The notes: generated by a model not told the origin, from the sequence alone. A DNA stretch of 6,530 bases from Myxococcaceae bacterium (GCA_018262385.1 JAGSPQ010000213.1:1-6530), one strand, 5' to 3'; positions 1 to 5,666 are shown, counted from the first letter of the stretch. A program made the numbers and translations.

Positions 1-478
1 CGTCGTGACGCACTTCAACCACCCCAAGGAGGTCACCCCGGACGCGGCGCGCGCCTGCGAGCTGATGGTGGACCACGGGATCCCCGTGGAGAACCAGGCC
101 GTGCTGATGCGGCGGCTGAACTCGAGCGCGCGGATCGTCAAGGAGCTTTCGCACGCGCTCCTGCGGATCCGGGTGCGGCCGTACTACCTGCACCAGATGG
201 ACGTGGCGCAGGGGCTGGAGCACCTGCGGACGCCGATCGCCGCCGGGATCGAGATCCTCGAGCAGCTGCGCGGCCACACCTCCGGCCTGGCGGTGCCGCA
301 CCTGGCGGTCGATCTGCCCGGGGGCGGGGGGAAGGTGACGCTCCAGCCGGACTACGTGATCGAGCGGGGCCCGCAGCAGACGGTGCTGCGAAATTACAAG
401 CACGAGCGCTACGTCTACCCGGAGCCGGAAGAGAAAGACTGCTCCTGCCCGTACGACGAGGTGTGGACGAAGCGCTGA
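1..478 (+). CDS. kamA: Lysine 2,3-aminomutase family protein, C-terminal part (5' end outside window)
   Basis: The reading frame is open from the first complete codon at position 2 and ends at TGA 476-478, so only about 158 C-terminal residues are present. Enzymes of this family use a radical-SAM [4Fe-4S] cluster and PLP to move the alpha-amino group of L-lysine to the beta carbon, giving beta-lysine. The visible part holds the family's second half: HFNHPKE near the front, RIRVRPYYLHQ, GLEHLRTP, RGHTSG, and the PGGGGK motif whose lysine (codon 332-334) is the PLP Schiff-base residue. The two aspartates known to contact the lysine side-chain amine, in QMD (codon 200-202) and VDLPGGGGK (codon 311-313), are both kept, which favours lysine as substrate. 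The EpmB branch has a different loop (GGEPSK type), so it is less likely. The C-terminal tail is short, with a CSC pair and no third cysteine. The gene converges on the next one with only 3 nt between stops. Confidence 0.88.
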   Translation, partial: VVTHFNHPKEVTPDAARACELMVDHGIPVENQAVLMRRLNSSARIVKELSHALLRIRVRPYYLHQMDVAQGLEHLRTPIAAGIEILEQLRGHTSGLAVPHLAVDLPGGGGKVTLQPDYVIERGPQQTVLRNYKHERYVYPEPEEKDCSCPYDEVWTKR

Positions 479-481
479 AGG

Positions 482-1066
482 CTACTTGTGCTTGCCCTTG
501 CCCTTCCCCTTGGCGGGAGCCGGGGCGGGAGCGGTCTGGGTGGTCGAGTCGGTGAGCCCCGCGGCGTTCTGATCGTCGACCGCGTCCTGGGGCAGGCCCT
601 TCTCGACGATCGGCGCCGCGCCTTCCTTCTCTTCCATGATGATCGGATCCCGCCCGGCGCCCCCGCGCTGAATGGTGATCTCTTTGGGCCCGCCGGCGGC
701 CTCTTTCTCCTTCGCCTTCTCGGCCTCGGCGGCCTTCTCTTTGGCCTCCAGCGCCTCTTTCGCCTGCTTGGTGGCGGCGAGCTCTTCCCGGCTCTGCTTC
801 GAGGTGTAGCGGTTGTAGGCCTTCGGCTCGACGTTGTGCTTCTCGAAGACCTCTTTCTGGGCGGCCGCCTGCTCGTCGATCATCTGCTTGCGCTCGCCGC
901 TGCTGAGCTCGGACGACTTCTTGTTGCCGTGCTTCTTCTCGACTTCCTTCATCGCCTTGTCGACGTCGCGGTCGATCTTGGCGGCCTTCTCGGGGTTGAG
1001 CTCGTCGTCGGCGGCGAAGGAGGGCGGGGCGAGGCAGAGCGCGGCCAGGAGGAGGGCAGATCTCAT
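482..1066 (-). CDS. Exported Lys/Glu/Ala-rich coiled-coil protein, function unknown
   Basis: 194 residues, family not recognised. A typical signal peptide covers residues 1-18 (MRS, hydrophobic core, then PSFA before ADDELN), so the protein is probably periplasmic or surface-exposed. Residues about 25-75 are charged and helical. Residues about 92-125 are rich in K/E/A with few helix breakers and look like a coiled coil. A Gly/Pro-containing linker follows, and the end is an Ala-Pro stretch (APAPAPA) followed by a basic alternating tail, KGKGKGKHK. There are no cysteines in the mature part and no catalytic motif. The ATG at 1066 is preferred to an upstream in-frame start near 1255 because it begins the signal peptide and has AAGG (1075-1078, minus strand) 8 nt upstream; the longer form overlaps the preceding gene and has arginine-rich nonsense before the signal peptide. 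It is the last gene of the minus-strand run, 23 nt after the lipoprotein gene. Confidence 0.8.
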   Translation of the reverse strand: MRSALLLAALCLAPPSFAADDELNPEKAAKIDRDVDKAMKEVEKKHGNKKSSELSSGERKQMIDEQAAAQKEVFEKHNVEPKAYNRYTSKQSREELAATKQAKEALEAKEKAAEAEKAKEKEAAGGPKEITIQRGGAGRDPIIMEEKEGAAPIVEKGLPQDAVDDQNAAGLTDSTTQTAPAPAPAKGKGKGKHK

Positions 1067-1089
1067 GGGAACGACCTTAACCTTCCGCG

Positions 1090-1404
1090 CTACTTCGCGC
1101 AGGACGCGCAGCCTTCGATGAACCGGGCGCAGTCTTCCTGCGAGGTGACGCAGCGCTTCTGAAAGTCGTCGCGATCGGAGTGCTTGCCGGCGATGTCGCA
1201 CGACTTCTTCGACAGCCCGCATGCCTTGTCCTTCAGCGAGCACCACTCGTCGCACTTCAAGTCCTGGCGGCTGCGCAGCTCTTCCAGCTGGGAGGCGAAG
1301 CTGTCCATCTGCTCGTCGTCGGTGCCGGCGAGGTTGCCGGGCGTCTGTTTCGGGCAGGCGAGGAAGCCGAGCGCGAGGGCGGTGAGCAGGAGGAGGCGTT
1401 TCAT
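1090..1404 (-). CDS. Small 8-cysteine lipoprotein, function unknown
   Basis: 104 residues, no recognised family. The N-terminus (MKRLLLLTALALGFLAC) is a lipoprotein signal with Cys17 as the likely lipidated residue; the lipobox FLAC is slightly off consensus at -3. The mature part starts with a short Pro/Gly linker (PKQTPGNLAGT), then a helical segment (EQMDSFASQLEELRSRQ), then a compact domain with eight cysteines spaced C-x3-C-x6-C-x6-C-x15-C-x6-C-x6-C-x2-C. The even count and regular spacing suggest four disulfides in the periplasm, or a metal site through the final C-x2-C. I chose ATG 1404 because it begins the signal peptide. An in-frame GTG at 1428 would add eight residues and overlap the upstream gene. 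Neither start has a good ribosome binding site, so translation may be coupled to the upstream gene, whose stop lies 10 nt before. The position between two envelope-associated genes suggests a shared role; this is inference. Confidence 0.8.
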   Translation of the reverse strand: MKRLLLLTALALGFLACPKQTPGNLAGTDDEQMDSFASQLEELRSRQDLKCDEWCSLKDKACGLSKKSCDIAGKHSDRDDFQKRCVTSQEDCARFIEGCASCAK

Positions 1405-1414
1405 GGGGGCAGGC

Positions 1415-1921
1415 TTAGCCCACCCCACGGGGGGGTAAAGGAAAGTGTGACGGCGTGGGCGCCGGAGGCTTGTTCCGCTCGCGCAGCCAGACGAAGAGCG
1501 AGATGGCGATGATTGCCGCCACCGCCAGCCGGCGCAGCCACGCCTCGCGGGCCCGGGCAGGGGAGCTCGCTGCGGCGCGCTCGGCCTCGACCCGCAGCCG
1601 GTGGACCTCTTCCCGGTGGAGGATCAGCGCCGCGGCGGCGGCCGAGGCGGGCAGGGGCTCGGCCACCGGATGGGCCAGCTCGGCCTGGAGCCGGGTCGCG
1701 AGCGGGCGGCGGATGGCGTCGGCGAGCGGCTCGGTCTGGTTGGCCAGGGCCCGGGCGGCCTCGAAGAACAGCACTTCCCACTCGGGCAGCCCGATGCCGT
1801 AGAGGGCGGCGCACTCCCCGGGCGACCGGCCTTCGAGGCAGTGGAAGGTCAGCACCAGGGCGGAGCGGGAGGGCATCTGCGCCAGCGCGCGCTGCAGCTC
1901 GACGGGCGTCATCTGGGGCAC
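1415..1921 (-). CDS. Single-pass membrane protein with degenerate sigma-70 region-4-like domain
   Basis: 168 residues. Residues about 19-60 (RSALVLTFHCLEGRSPGECAALYGI then LPEWEVLFFEAARAL) follow the spacing of sigma-70 region 4: a helix ending in an 'EG-S-xE-A' turn, a helix, and a third helix ending A-R-A-L. The third helix, which in real sigma factors is basic and reads the -35 element, is here acidic and aromatic (PEWEVLFFEA), so DNA binding is doubtful. A charged helical region with Ala/Arg/Glu (about 95-128) leads to one membrane segment (LAVAAIIAISLFVWL, about 132-146) flanked by arginines. A short Pro-rich tail ends the protein. Positive-inside reasoning is weak because Arg flanks both sides, but N-in is likely as there is no signal peptide. 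The GTG start at 1921 is supported by AAGGA five bases upstream; ATG 1912 is too far from it. First gene of the three-gene minus-strand run. Could be an anti-sigma-like or RNAP-interacting regulator; function unproven. Confidence 0.78.
   Translation of the reverse strand: MPQMTPVELQRALAQMPSRSALVLTFHCLEGRSPGECAALYGIGLPEWEVLFFEAARALANQTEPLADAIRRPLATRLQAELAHPVAEPLPASAAAAALILHREEVHRLRVEAERAAASSPARAREAWLRRLAVAAIIAISLFVWLRERNKPPAPTPSHFPLPPRGVG
1429..1435 (-). repeat. Seven-base C homopolymer (coding strand) near the 3' end of the sigma-4-like gene
   Basis: Seven consecutive G on the plus strand, read as C7 in the coding sense (codons CCC CCC CGT). It lies 11 bases upstream of the gene's TAA and 24 bases before the next gene's ATG. 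Homopolymers of this length are prone to slippage and to sequencing error. Confidence 0.9.
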
Positions 1922-1926
1922 GGGCT

Positions 1927-1931
1927 TCCTT
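1927..1931 (-). promoter_or_regulatory. Ribosome binding site deciding the GTG start of the sigma-4-like gene
   Basis: On the minus strand AAGGA (within AAAAGGAAG) lies five bases before GTG 1921-1919. The alternative ATG three codons in (1912) would be 14 bases away, so the GTG is the better start. Confidence 0.6.
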
Positions 1932-1942
1932 TTGCCAATTTC

Positions 1943-1970
1943 TTGAGGGGGGATCTACCGCCCGTACACT
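1943..1970 (+). promoter_or_regulatory. Candidate sigma-70-type promoter for spoIID-queA-tgt
   Basis: TTGAGG (1943-1948) and TACACT (1965-1970) are separated by 16 bases; each hexamer matches four of six consensus positions. Transcription would be expected to start about 7 bases after the -10, that is at about 1977, the first base of the spoIID GTG. This would give a leaderless mRNA, which fits the absence of a Shine-Dalgarno sequence there. Based on consensus matching only. Confidence 0.35.
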
Positions 1971-1976
1971 TCATTC

Positions 1977-3080
1977 GTGTCGATCCGTTCGGGGTGGCTG
2001 GCGCTGTTGCTCTGTCTTCCCGCCGGCGCGGCCGAGACGATGCGGGTGCAGATGGGCCCGGCGGTGGCGACCGCGCAGATCGAAGGCGAGGCGCTGGCGA
2101 CCGGAGAAGACGCCGAGGACGCCCGGTTCTCGCCCGCGGGGGCCGGCCGGCACCTGGTGGCGCGGGTGAATGGAAAGCTGACCGTCAACGGCGAGCCGGT
2201 GATCGGCGATGCGATCCGGTTTCGGGCCGGGCTGCTGGCGCGGGATGCCGGGGTGCCGGGCGATCGGCCGCTGAAGGCGAACGGGATGTTGGTGCGGGGT
2301 GACGTGGTGGCGGTGCTCCAGCCGGCCGGGGTGCTGCTGGTGAACGTGCTGCCGCTGGAGGACTACCTGGTCGGGGTGCTGGGCAGCGAGATGCCCCGCT
2401 CGTTTCCGCCCGAGGCGCTCAAGGCCCAGGCGGTGGCGGCCCGCACCTACGCGCTGCAGAAGAAGCTCGAGCAGTACGGGCAGCCCTTTCACCTCGGCAG
2501 CAGCGTGATCAGCCAGGTCTACGGAGGCCTGAAGGCCGAGGATCCCCGCACCCGCGAAGCGGTCGAGGCGACCCGCGGGCTGGTGCTGACGTACGATCTG
2601 CAGCCGATCGAGGCGTACTTCCACTCGAGCTGCGGTGGGAAGACCGAGTCGGGCGCCAACGCCCTGGGCCGGGACCTGCCGTACCTCAAGCCGGTCAGCT
2701 GCCCGTGCGGGAAGCTGCCCAGCAGCCAGTGGTCGATGGGGATCAGCAGCGACGAGCTGAAGGCCGCGCTGGGCACCCGGCCGAGCGCGATGAAGATCGA
2801 GGGGCGCACCTCGACCGGCCGGGCGAAGCGGATCCACTTCGCTCCCAACCGGAGCCTCGACGCGGTCACCTTCCGCGAGCGGCTGGGCTACACCCGGCTG
2901 AAGAGTCTGCAGTTCGAGCTCGAGCCCAGGGGGGCCGGCTGGACGATTCACGGTCACGGCTTCGGCCACGGCGCCGGCCTGTGCCAGTGGGGCGCGAAGG
3001 TGCTGGCCGACCAGGGGAAGGACTTTCGCGAGATCGTCGCGCACTACTACCCGGGCACCGAGCTGCAGGTGTTGTACTAG
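1977..3080 (+). CDS. SpoIID/LytB-domain protein, probable exported peptidoglycan lytic transglycosylase
   Basis: 367 residues. Residues 1-19 look like a signal peptide (RSGW, LALLLCLP, AGAA), placing the enzyme in the periplasm. The SpoIID/LytB domain fills about 125-366: LPLEDYLVGVLGSEMP then PPEALKAQAVAARTYAL (126-160), the YFHSSCGGKTES block (214-225), and the C-terminal GHGFGHGAGLCQWGA...YYPGTEL block (326-363). Glu138 in the SEMP motif aligns with the catalytic glutamate of SpoIID, which cleaves glycan strands stripped of stem peptides, so an amidase partner is expected. C219, C242 and C244 with H216 could bind a metal. Residues about 22-120 are a less conserved N-terminal region. The start is GTG 1977, needed for the signal peptide, although no Shine-Dalgarno is visible; ATG 2040 would remove the export signal. 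Although named for sporulation, such proteins occur in non-endospore-forming bacteria and probably act in wall remodelling. First gene of a tight run with queA and tgt; ends in tandem stops TAG-TAG. Confidence 0.9.
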   Translation: MSIRSGWLALLLCLPAGAAETMRVQMGPAVATAQIEGEALATGEDAEDARFSPAGAGRHLVARVNGKLTVNGEPVIGDAIRFRAGLLARDAGVPGDRPLKANGMLVRGDVVAVLQPAGVLLVNVLPLEDYLVGVLGSEMPRSFPPEALKAQAVAARTYALQKKLEQYGQPFHLGSSVISQVYGGLKAEDPRTREAVEATRGLVLTYDLQPIEAYFHSSCGGKTESGANALGRDLPYLKPVSCPCGKLPSSQWSMGISSDELKAALGTRPSAMKIEGRTSTGRAKRIHFAPNRSLDAVTFRERLGYTRLKSLQFELEPRGAGWTIHGHGFGHGAGLCQWGAKVLADQGKDFREIVAHYYPGTELQVLY

Positions 3081-3089
3081 TAGCCTGTC

Positions 3090-4148
3090 GTGCTCACCTC
3101 AGACTTCGACTTCCAGCTTCCTCCCGAGCTGATCGCCCAGACGCCGCTGGCGGCCCGCGACGCCTCGCGGCTGCTGGTGCTGCGGCGGCCCTCGGGGAAG
3201 ATCCAGCACCGCCGGTTCGCCGAGCTCCCCGCGCTGCTGCGCAAGGGCGATCTGCTGGTGCTCAACGACGCCCGGGTGATCCCGGCCCGGCTGCTGGGGA
3301 AGAAAGTCGGCACCGGGGGGAAGGTCGAGCTGCTGCTGATCCGCCCGGTCGCCCAGCTGCTGCGGGCCGAGGCGGCGCTCGAGGCCAGTGCGCAGGTCGA
3401 GTGGCAGTGCCTGGGGCAGGCGAGCAAGGGGCTGCGGGCCGGCGCCCAGGTGGAGTTCGAGGGCGGCTTGCGGGCCGAGATCGTCGAGGCGGTCGGCAAC
3501 GGCGACTACGTGGTGCGGTTCACCTCTCCGCTGGCCACCCTCGCCGCGGCGCTCGAGCGGGCCGGGCGGCTGCCGCTGCCGCCCTACATCGACCGGCCGC
3601 CCGACGCCGCCGACGCCGAGCGTTACCAGACGGTGTTCGCGCGGGCGAAGGGCTCGGTGGCCGCTCCGACCGCCGGGCTCCACTTCACCCCCCAGCTGCT
3701 CGCTTCGCTGGAGGAGGTGGGGGTGCGGCACGCGTTCGTCACCCTCGACGTCGGCCCGGGCACCTTCCTGCCGGTGCGGGAGGGGGCGCTGTCCGCCCAC
3801 AAGATGCACGCCGAGCGGTGCAGCGTGCCGGCCCAAACCGCGGCGGCGATCGAGGCGGCCCAGCGGGTGGTGGCGGTAGGGACGACGGTGGTGCGTACCC
3901 TCGAGTCGCTGGGGGGCGAGGCGGGCGAGCTGGACACCTCGCTGTTCATCCTCCCCGGGTTCAAGTTCGAGGTGGTGGGCGCGCTGCTGACCAACTTCCA
4001 CCTGCCGCGCTCGACCCTGCTGATGCTGGTCAGCGCCTTCGCCGGCCGCGAGCAGACCCTGGCGGCGTATGCCGAAGCGGTAGAGGAACGGTACCGGTTC
4101 TTCAGCTATGGAGACGCGATGTTCATCGAGGACGATTCGCCCGAATGA
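3090..4148 (+). CDS. queA: S-adenosylmethionine:tRNA ribosyltransferase-isomerase
   Basis: 352 residues, close to the usual 340-360. QueA transfers and isomerises the ribosyl part of S-adenosylmethionine onto preQ1 already placed at position 34 of GUN-anticodon tRNAs, giving epoxyqueuosine. Family signatures are clear in order: SDFDFQLPPELIAQTP at the N-terminus, LLVLNDARVIPARLLG (about 55-70), PTAGLHFTPQLL (about 193), the VTLDVGPGTFLPV and AHKMHAE blocks (about 213-237), VGTTVVRTLESLGG, and near the C-terminus the LTNFHLPRSTLLMLVSAFAG and RYRFFSYGDAMFI blocks. The GTG start gives exactly the family's usual N-terminus. There is no evident Shine-Dalgarno. The gap from spoIID is only 9 nt after a tandem TAG-TAG, so re-initiation or coupling is likely. 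It overlaps tgt by four bases (ATGA), consistent with cotranslation of two consecutive queuosine enzymes. Confidence 0.97.
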   Translation: MLTSDFDFQLPPELIAQTPLAARDASRLLVLRRPSGKIQHRRFAELPALLRKGDLLVLNDARVIPARLLGKKVGTGGKVELLLIRPVAQLLRAEAALEASAQVEWQCLGQASKGLRAGAQVEFEGGLRAEIVEAVGNGDYVVRFTSPLATLAAALERAGRLPLPPYIDRPPDAADAERYQTVFARAKGSVAAPTAGLHFTPQLLASLEEVGVRHAFVTLDVGPGTFLPVREGALSAHKMHAERCSVPAQTAAAIEAAQRVVAVGTTVVRTLESLGGEAGELDTSLFILPGFKFEVVGALLTNFHLPRSTLLMLVSAFAGREQTLAAYAEAVEERYRFFSYGDAMFIEDDSPE

Positions 4149-5308
4149 CCCTGCCTGTTCCCGAGCTGCGCGGCGATCAGCGGGTGGCTCCCTCGCTGGT
4201 CCGCTTCGAGTTGCTGCACGTGGACGCCGGAACCGGGGCGCGGCGGGGGCGGCTGCACACTCCGCACGGGACGATCGAGACGCCGATCTTCATGCCGGTC
4301 GGAACCGCCGGGAGCGTGAAGGCGGTCGCTCCGGACGATCTGATCACCCTCAACGCGCAGATCATCTTGAGCAACACCTACCACCTGATGTTGCGCCCGG
4401 GAGAAGAGCTGATCGCCGGGCAGGGCGGGCTGCACCGGTTCATCTCGTGGGATCGGCCGATGCTCACCGACTCGGGCGGCTACCAGGTCTTCAGCCTCGC
4501 CGAGCGCCGGAAGATCACCGAGGAAGGCGCGGCGTTCTCCTCGCACCTCGACGGGGCGAAGATCCTGCTCACCCCCGAGCGGGCGGTCGAGATCCAGGAA
4601 GTGCTCGGGCCCGACATCATGATGGCCTTCGACGAGTGCCCGGCCGCGACGATGGAGCGGCCGTACTTCGAGGAGTCGCTCGCCCGCACCACCCGCTGGC
4701 TGCACCGCTGCGCCAGGGCGTGGTCGCGCGGTCGCACCTCGCTGTTCGGGATCGTCCAGGGGGGGATGCACGAGGACTTGCGGCGGCGTCACGCCGAGGA
4801 AGTCTGCGCGGTCGACCTGCCCGGCTACGCGCTGGGCGGCTACTCGGTGGGCGAAGCGCCCGAGGCGATGCACGCCGGGGTGGCGTTCTCGGCGCCGCTG
4901 CTGCCCAAAGACAAGCCGCGCTACCTGATGGGGGTGGGCACCCCGCTGGATCTGGTGACCTGCGTCGGGGCGGGGGTCGACATGTTCGACTGCGTGATGC
5001 CGACCCGCAGCGCGCGCAACGGCCTGCTGTTCACTTCCCAGGGCAAGCTGGTGATCAAGAACGCCCGGTTCGCCCGCGACAATGGGCCGCTGGATCCGGA
5101 CTGCCGCTGCTACACCTGCCGGACGTTCTCCCGCTCGTACCTGCGCCACCTGTTCGTGTCGGAGGAGCTGGTGGCGATGCGGCTGAACACGCTCCACAAC
5201 CTGCACCACTACCTGGACCTGATGCGGAAGGTGCGCGAGGCGATCGAGCAAGACCGGTTCGGCGAGCTGGTGCGGCAGCAGCGCGACCTGGGCCGGGTCA
5301 GCTCTTAG
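4145..5308 (+). CDS. tgt: tRNA-guanine transglycosylase (bacterial type)
   Basis: 387 residues. Tgt swaps guanine-34 of Asp, Asn, His and Tyr tRNAs for preQ1, the step before QueA. The active-site aspartates are present: D109 in MLTDSGGYQVFSL and the nucleophile D282 in DMFDCVMPTRSARNG. The zinc site is complete: C320, C322, C325 (DCRCYTC) and H351 (NTLHN). Other hallmarks are FMPVGT-GSVK, SNTYHL, MMAFDEC, FGIVQGG and GGYSVGE. ATG 4145 overlaps the queA stop (ATGA), with GAGGA at 4128-4132 upstream. This start adds about 17 residues before the usual N-terminus (RFELL); GTG 4184 is an alternative that would trim 13 of them, but it lacks a clear ribosome site. The reading frame is open for a long way upstream, but that stretch is queA and spoIID in another frame. 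The stop (TAG 5306-5308) lies inside the 3' end of the convergent lipoprotein gene. Confidence 0.97.
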   Translation: MTLPVPELRGDQRVAPSLVRFELLHVDAGTGARRGRLHTPHGTIETPIFMPVGTAGSVKAVAPDDLITLNAQIILSNTYHLMLRPGEELIAGQGGLHRFISWDRPMLTDSGGYQVFSLAERRKITEEGAAFSSHLDGAKILLTPERAVEIQEVLGPDIMMAFDECPAATMERPYFEESLARTTRWLHRCARAWSRGRTSLFGIVQGGMHEDLRRRHAEEVCAVDLPGYALGGYSVGEAPEAMHAGVAFSAPLLPKDKPRYLMGVGTPLDLVTCVGAGVDMFDCVMPTRSARNGLLFTSQGKLVIKNARFARDNGPLDPDCRCYTCRTFSRSYLRHLFVSEELVAMRLNTLHNLHHYLDLMRKVREAIEQDRFGELVRQQRDLGRVSS

Positions 5309-5621
5309 GCTTGCAGGCCTTGACCGTCGTCCCGCTGGCGCCGTTGCACTCGTACTGATCGCGGCACTCGTTGGCGCCGGTGCAGATCGGGGCACAGACC
5401 TGGCTGCCGCTGACGGCGGCGCAGACGCTGCCCGCCGGGCACTCGGACAGGCCGGCGCCGAGGAAGCTGCAGCTGTGGGTGCACATCCCGCCCGGCGCCG
5501 CGGTGAGGCACAGGTGCCCGGGCTGGCAGTCGGGGTTGGCGGTGCAGGGGGCGCCGAGGCCGGCGGGAGCGTTGCAGGCGACGACGGTCAGGAATGCGAG
5601 CGACACCAGAGCGCGTTTCAT
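5298..5621 (-). CDS. Small 12-cysteine lipoprotein, function unknown
   Basis: 107 residues. The N-terminus MKRALVSLAFLTVVAC is a good lipoprotein signal with lipobox VVAC; Cys16 would be lipidated after cleavage. The mature part has twelve further cysteines arranged in two related halves of the type 'PC-x4-DC-x4-LC ... GMC-x2-SC' and 'EC-x4-VC ... VC-x2-IC-x4-EC-x4-EC ... AC'. This G/P/C-rich disulfide style is frequent in myxobacterial surface lipoproteins, though I cannot name a family. ATG 5621 is chosen because it begins the signal peptide; there is no Shine-Dalgarno before it. A TTG at 5642 would add seven residues and has AGAGG only 3 nt upstream, which is too close to be convincing. 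The gene sits antisense between tgt and yajC, in a cluster that is usually uninterrupted. Its last codons overlap the tgt end by 11 bp. It may be an inserted gene with its own promoter. Confidence 0.8.
   Translation of the reverse strand: MKRALVSLAFLTVVACNAPAGLGAPCTANPDCQPGHLCLTAAPGGMCTHSCSFLGAGLSECPAGSVCAAVSGSQVCAPICTGANECRDQYECNGASGTTVKACKPKS
5308..5317 (+). repeat. 10-bp direct repeat, left copy
   Basis: GGCTTGCAGG, starting on the last base of the tgt stop codon. An identical copy occurs at 5667-5676, so the pair brackets nearly all of the antisense lipoprotein gene. Confidence 0.5.
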
Positions 5622-5666
5622 TGCCGCGGGCGTGTACCACAAACGCCTCTGAAGAGAAGACCAGTT

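Larger units (their letters stand above)
1922..1976. other. 55-bp divergent intergenic region
   Basis: This short gap separates the minus-strand envelope operon from the plus-strand spoIID-queA-tgt run, so promoters for both directions should lie here or inside the flanking coding ends. The plus direction has a plausible promoter (1943-1970). The minus direction has the ribosome site but no convincing -35/-10 pair. ACAC and GTGT arms (1966-1969 and 1977-1980) form a short inverted repeat over the spoIID -10/start region; four-base arms are too short to call an operator. Confidence 0.6.

Noticed and set aside
470..500. Bidirectional terminator between the aminomutase and the convergent coiled-coil gene
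   Set aside because: Only 3 nt separate the stops and no stable hairpin is visible in the flanking coding ends.
488..1162. Plus-strand frame rich in Leu/Gly opposite the exported coiled-coil gene
   Set aside because: The Leu-rich hydrophobic look comes from reading Lys/Glu codons (AAG/GAG) backwards; no ribosome site or homology.
1067..1255. N-terminal extension of the exported coiled-coil protein to an in-frame start near 1255 (minus)
   Set aside because: It places an arginine-rich stretch before a clear signal peptide and overlaps the cysteine-rich lipoprotein gene; ATG 1066 has its own ribosome site.
1971..3044. Long minus-strand open frame opposite spoIID
   Set aside because: Shadow of a high-GC gene: low-complexity Arg/Ala/Gln/His composition, while the plus strand encodes a full SpoIID/LytB domain.
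3099..4001. Long minus-strand open frame opposite queA
   Set aside because: Shadow frame; QueA on the plus strand is complete and well conserved.
2705..4144. Long open frame continuous with and upstream of tgt
   Set aside because: It is antiframe translation of spoIID and queA, Arg/Ala/Gly-rich and without family motifs; Tgt homology starts only after ATG 4145.
5309..5322. Possible terminator hairpin after tgt (AGGC...GCCT)
   Set aside because: Only a 4-bp stem with no T-run on either strand.
4106..5395. Long minus-strand frame opposite tgt, and the matching off-frame plus-strand frame 4108-5358
   Set aside because: Both are shadows of tgt with composition typical of shifted GC-rich codons.
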